This document shows positions 6,968 through 9,832 of a stretch of 9,832 bases of DNA, piece by piece (within the stretch, counting starts at the first letter, position 1; each line of letters opens with the position of its first letter). The position numbers were made by a program, and so were the translations under genes. The stretch covers positions 369-10,200 of the forward strand of contig DPKT01000173.1 of NCBI GenBank assembly GCA_003542385.1, read 5' to 3'. Under the pieces are notes generated by a model. The model did not search any database. It had not been told where the DNA came from and worked only from the letters and a program-made list of their open reading frames with translations. Source of the stretch: Desulfomicrobium sp. Its GTDB lineage: Bacteria > Desulfobacterota > Desulfovibrionia > Desulfovibrionales > Desulfomicrobiaceae.

Positions 6968-7387
6968 CTAGGCCTGGCCGTCGGCCGGGGACCCGTTGTT
7001 CTGGCGTCGTTCGTTCAGGGATTTCTTCCGGTACGCATCCTCGAGCTTGTAGAGCAGGTCTTCGAGGTCCGCGGGCTTCATCAGATAGTCGAAGGCCCCG
7101 CAGCCCATGCCCTGCATGGCCGCGTCGATGCTGGCGTGTCCGGTCAGCATGATGACCTCGGTTGTGGGCCACTGCGCCTTGATGCGTTTTAAAACCTCGA
7201 TCCCGTCCATGCCCGGCATCTTCACGTCCAGCACGACCACGTCCCGCGCTTCCTCGGCCAGCATGGCCAGGGCCTGCTCGCCCCTCGATGCGCCCTGGGC
7301 GCGAATGCCGCGCTTGGACAGCCGCTTGATGATGGTGCGCAGGAAATCCTCCTCGTCGTCTACCAGAAGTACAGAAAATTCTTCCAT
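6968..7387 (-). CDS. Stand-alone receiver-domain response regulator
   Basis: This 139-residue cytoplasmic protein is essentially one CheY-like receiver domain. The acidic pair is D10-D11 in LLVDDEEDF, the phosphorylated aspartate is D54 in VVLDVKMPGMDG, the switch threonine is T82 in IMLTGHAS, and the conserved lysine is K104 in YLMKPADL. No DNA-binding or enzymatic output domain follows; the last 20 residues are a polar tail (KKSLNERRQNNGSPADGQA). The sequence is closest in style to receivers of NtrC-like and hybrid-kinase systems. The ATG at 7385-7387 is preferred because AGGGAG lies just upstream and MEEFSVLLVDD is the natural domain start; the in-frame extension to 7438 is not receiver-like. 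No histidine kinase is in the window. It is followed within 18 nt by the large membrane protein gene, its likely partner or output. Confidence 0.93.
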   Translation of the reverse strand: MEEFSVLLVDDEEDFLRTIIKRLSKRGIRAQGASRGEQALAMLAEEARDVVVLDVKMPGMDGIEVLKRIKAQWPTTEVIMLTGHASIDAAMQGMGCGAFDYLMKPADLEDLLYKLEDAYRKKSLNERRQNNGSPADGQA

Positions 7388-7444
7388 TGGAGCTCCCTGA
7401 AATCGTTGATCGCTTTCCGGTCCACAGCGCCCATCCATAGCCTG

Positions 7445-7472
7445 AGAAGGCGCGGACAGGCAATGTCCTTCT
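7445..7472. promoter_or_regulatory. Nested inverted repeats in the divergent intergenic region
   Basis: The 165-nt gap between the divergent response-regulator and comEC genes (7388-7552) contains AGAAGG (7445-7450) and CCTTCT (7467-7472) as perfect inverted arms. A second inverted pair, GGACA (7454-7458) and TGTCC (7464-7468), overlaps the right arm. Both are centred near 7460, so they could form one operator or alternative hairpins. No strong sigma-70 or sigma-54 promoter stands out in the gap. A regulatory role is inference. Confidence 0.25.
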
Positions 7473-7552
7473 TGGTACCTCGTAGCGCGCCTACCGCCTC
7501 ATGCCCATGACAGGATACACGGCATCTGCTAGCCGGCGGGGTGGAGGTTTGC

Positions 7553-9832
7553 GTGCGCCAGGTCGTCATCATACCGCTGCCCTGGCAGCTTTGCCTTCTG
7601 GCCTGGCTCTGTGGCCTCTTCGCCTGGGAGTTTCCCATGCCGGCAGGCCTGGCCTGCCTTGTGTCCGTTTTTGCCTTTGCCCGGGGGCGCTGGCTTGCGG
7701 CGTGCATGGTTGCCGCATTCGCCCTGGGACTGGCCCTGGAAATGCCGCGGTCCGGGGACGGAGCGACCGGCTGGAACGTCGAGGCTCGCGTGTCGGGCGT
7801 CGTGCGGGAGGTCAGGACGCACCCTGGCCGGCGGGTCACGATCGTCGCGTCGGATGTGGTCCGTGCGGACACGGGAGCGGCCTTGCCGGGACGGTTGGCC
7901 TGGACCTGGATCGACCCGCCGACGTTGCCCGAGGCCGGGCGAACCTTCGACGCCCGCTTGCGCATCCGTGAACTGCGAGGACGGCACAATTTCGGGCTTT
8001 CGAGCAACGAGGACTACTGGTCGCGCCAGGGCGTCCGGCACAGGGCCTTCTCGCGGGGGCGCGCGGACGTGCGCTGGGAGGACGGAGGCAGGTCGCTGCG
8101 AAGCAGGCTTCTGGAGGCCGTGGAAAAGCGAGTGCCCGCAGGGCAGGGAGGCGCGGTTGTCCGGGCGCTGCTCTTCGGCGACAGGTTTGACCTCGATCCC
8201 GCCTTCATGGACCGCATCCGTCGCGCCGGCCTGTCCCACAGCCTGGCGCTGTCCGGCATGCATCTGGCGCTGGTGGCGGGGCTCGGAATGGTTTTGGCCA
8301 GGGGCGTCGCCGGAATCCGCCCCGGCCTGCTGCTCGTTCTCCCCCGGCAAAAGCTGGGGATTCTCCTGTCCCTGCCTCTGGTCCTCGGATACATGTGGCT
8401 GGGCGGCTTCACCCCGTCCCTGCTGCGCGCCGCACTCATGCTCACGGCCCTGGCCCTGCATCTGCTGCGCGGCGTGCAGACCCATCTCAGGACACCCTCT
8501 TCGCCGCAGTGGCGGCCCTCGTCGTGTCGGATCCGGGCATGGCGCGCGACGTGGGCCTGCAGCTTTCGGTTCTGGCCGTGGCGGGCATCGTCCTCTTCAT
8601 GCCGCATTTTTCGGGCCCCCTGGAGCCGTTGCGGCAAAGGGGCCGGGCGGGGCGGTGGGCATGCGGCCTGCTGACCATGGGGGCCGTGACGGTCTGCGCC
8701 AATCTTTTCATCCTGCCGGTCCAGGCCCTGTATTTCTTCGAGACGCCCGTGCATCTGTGGCTCAATCTCCTCTGGCTGCCCGTCCTCGGCATGGCGGTCA
8801 TGCCGTTGTCCTTTCTGGGGCTCTTCGCCGTCTTCGTCTCCGGAGAGGCGGCGCAGCTTTGCTTCTTCCTGGCGGGACTTGGTGTTGAAGCCCTGGACCG
8901 GGGCCTCGCGGCTCTGGATGCGGCGGGAGCTCTCCGCGCCGCAGCCGTGTTGCGGCCCGAAGGCGTCGCGGTGGTCGGCTACTGGGCCATGCTCCTGGCG
9001 GCGAGCGCGCTGTTGGGAGCGAGCCGGCCCGCACCGAAAGCCATGGCTGTTCTCGGGCTTGGCCTTTTGCTGATGGCCGCACCGTCCGTGCGTGACGAAC
9101 TGGGCTTGGGCGGCGCGGCGGTGGAACTGACGGTGCTGGATACGGGCATGAGCCAGGCCGTCAGCATCCGCGGGCCGTCGGGCCGAATGGTGCTCGTGGA
9201 CGGGGCCGGAGGGTGGAGCGCCGACTATGACCCGGGCCGGGCCCTGGTGGCGCCCGCCCTGGCCTGGGGGCGGCCGCCCAGGCTGGACGGCGTGGTGCTG
9301 TCCCATGTGGACTCGGACCACTCCCGGGGCCTGCTGTACATCCTGGAGTCTTTCGAGGTCGGGTACTTCGCCTGGTCCGGCCTGGTGGACCGCAGTGAGG
9401 ACTCGCGCAGTCTGCAGAAGCTCCTGTCGAAAGGGCTGTGGCCGGTGCGTGGAATCCGGGCCGGGGACCGCATCGACATCGAGCCGGGCCTGTGGCTCGA
9501 CGTGCTGCACCCGGCCGTCGGCGAGCGGGGCCTGTCCGGAAACGAGACGTCCGTGGTGCTGCGCCTGGTGTGGAGGGGCAGGGGGCTGGCGTTGCTTCCC
9601 GGCGATGCGGAACAGTGGGCTCTGGACAGCGTGTTGCTTTCCGGCGACGGCCTCGCGGCCGAAGTCCTGGTCCTGCCGCATCACGGTTCCAGATCGAGCC
9701 TGAAGCCCAGACTGTATGAACAGGTCGGTGCAGCCTGGGCCGTGGCCGCCTGCGGCCCCGACAACCGCTTCGGGTTTCCACATCCGGAGGTGGTCCTGGC
9801 CTGCGAGCGGGCCGGGAGCCCGGTCCTGACCA
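7553..9832 (+). pseudogene. comEC: ComEC/Rec2 DNA-uptake channel, frameshifted and cut by window end
   Basis: ComEC is the inner-membrane channel that takes single-stranded DNA into the cytoplasm. About 758 residues are visible and the 3' end is outside. Order: N-terminal membrane helices (about 5-65), a DUF4131-like soluble region, then the competence domain with ALLFGDR (about 206-211) and SHSLALSGMHLALVAG (about 228-243), more helices, then a beta-lactamase-like domain with ELTVLDTGMSQAV, SHVDSDHSRG (HxDxDH), LLPGDAE and LPHHGSRSS. Near 8477-8490 the coding frame changes: upstream reads GVQTHLR and would stop at TGA 8672-8674 (about 373 residues), while downstream the proper sequence resumes at 8491 (DTLFAAVAALVVSDP), one base missing. 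The downstream 447 codons have no stop, so the lesion is recent or a sequencing error. GTG 7553 is the start because GGAGG (7543-7547) lies 5 nt upstream; GTG 7541 lacks this. Confidence 0.9.

Noticed and set aside
8477..8491. Programmed ribosomal frameshift in comEC
   Set aside because: A -1 slip would be needed, but there is no X-XXY-YYZ heptamer or homopolymer run and no obvious stimulatory structure; a one-base indel is simpler.
8014..9783. A 589-codon minus-strand open frame across the comEC 3' half
   Set aside because: It is composition-driven: the plus strand encodes the clear ComEC metallo-hydrolase motifs, while the minus translation is rich in Arg, Pro, Gln and His without domains.

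Overview
The window is GC-rich bacterial chromosome. The gene content fits an anaerobic Desulfovibrionales-type bacterium (Desulfobacterota, formerly Deltaproteobacteria). The clues are a two-gene, minimal SUF iron-sulfur operon (sufC then sufB, with no sufS, sufD or sufE beside it), frequent GTG starts, and the mix of housekeeping and lineage-specific genes. This placement is inference, since no rRNA or marker search was possible.

Layout, left to right. (1) 1-353 (+) is the 3' end of dephospho-CoA kinase (coaE), followed 2 nt later by a rhomboid intramembrane protease gene (356-1069). (2) A 95-nt gap with a possible weak operator leads into sufC (1165-1932) and sufB (1920-3101), which overlap by 13 nt. 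A strong Rho-independent terminator (3118-3151) closes this operon. (3) Directly after the terminator lies a YdjM-like (DUF457) membrane metal-hydrolase gene (3163-3615). (4) The convergent gap 3616-3796 carries a dispersed-repeat hairpin and a degenerate inverted partial copy of it. (5) On the minus strand, a stand-alone receiver-domain response regulator gene (7387-6968) is followed 18 nt downstream by an unrecognised 1050-residue membrane protein gene (6949-3797). (6) A 165-nt divergent gap separates these from comEC on the plus strand (7553 to the window end), which is interrupted by a one-base frameshift near 8477-8490.

The most interesting unit is the receiver and 1050-residue protein pair. 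The large protein has a helical N-terminal region, a PHP-like stretch whose first metal motif is intact but whose second is degenerate, a Cys/His cluster, about five membrane segments and a long soluble C-terminal region. The tight gene order suggests a phosphorylation-controlled membrane system of unknown function. The other genes are recognisable: CoA synthesis, intramembrane proteolysis, Fe-S cluster assembly, a membrane hydrolase and the DNA-uptake channel ComEC.
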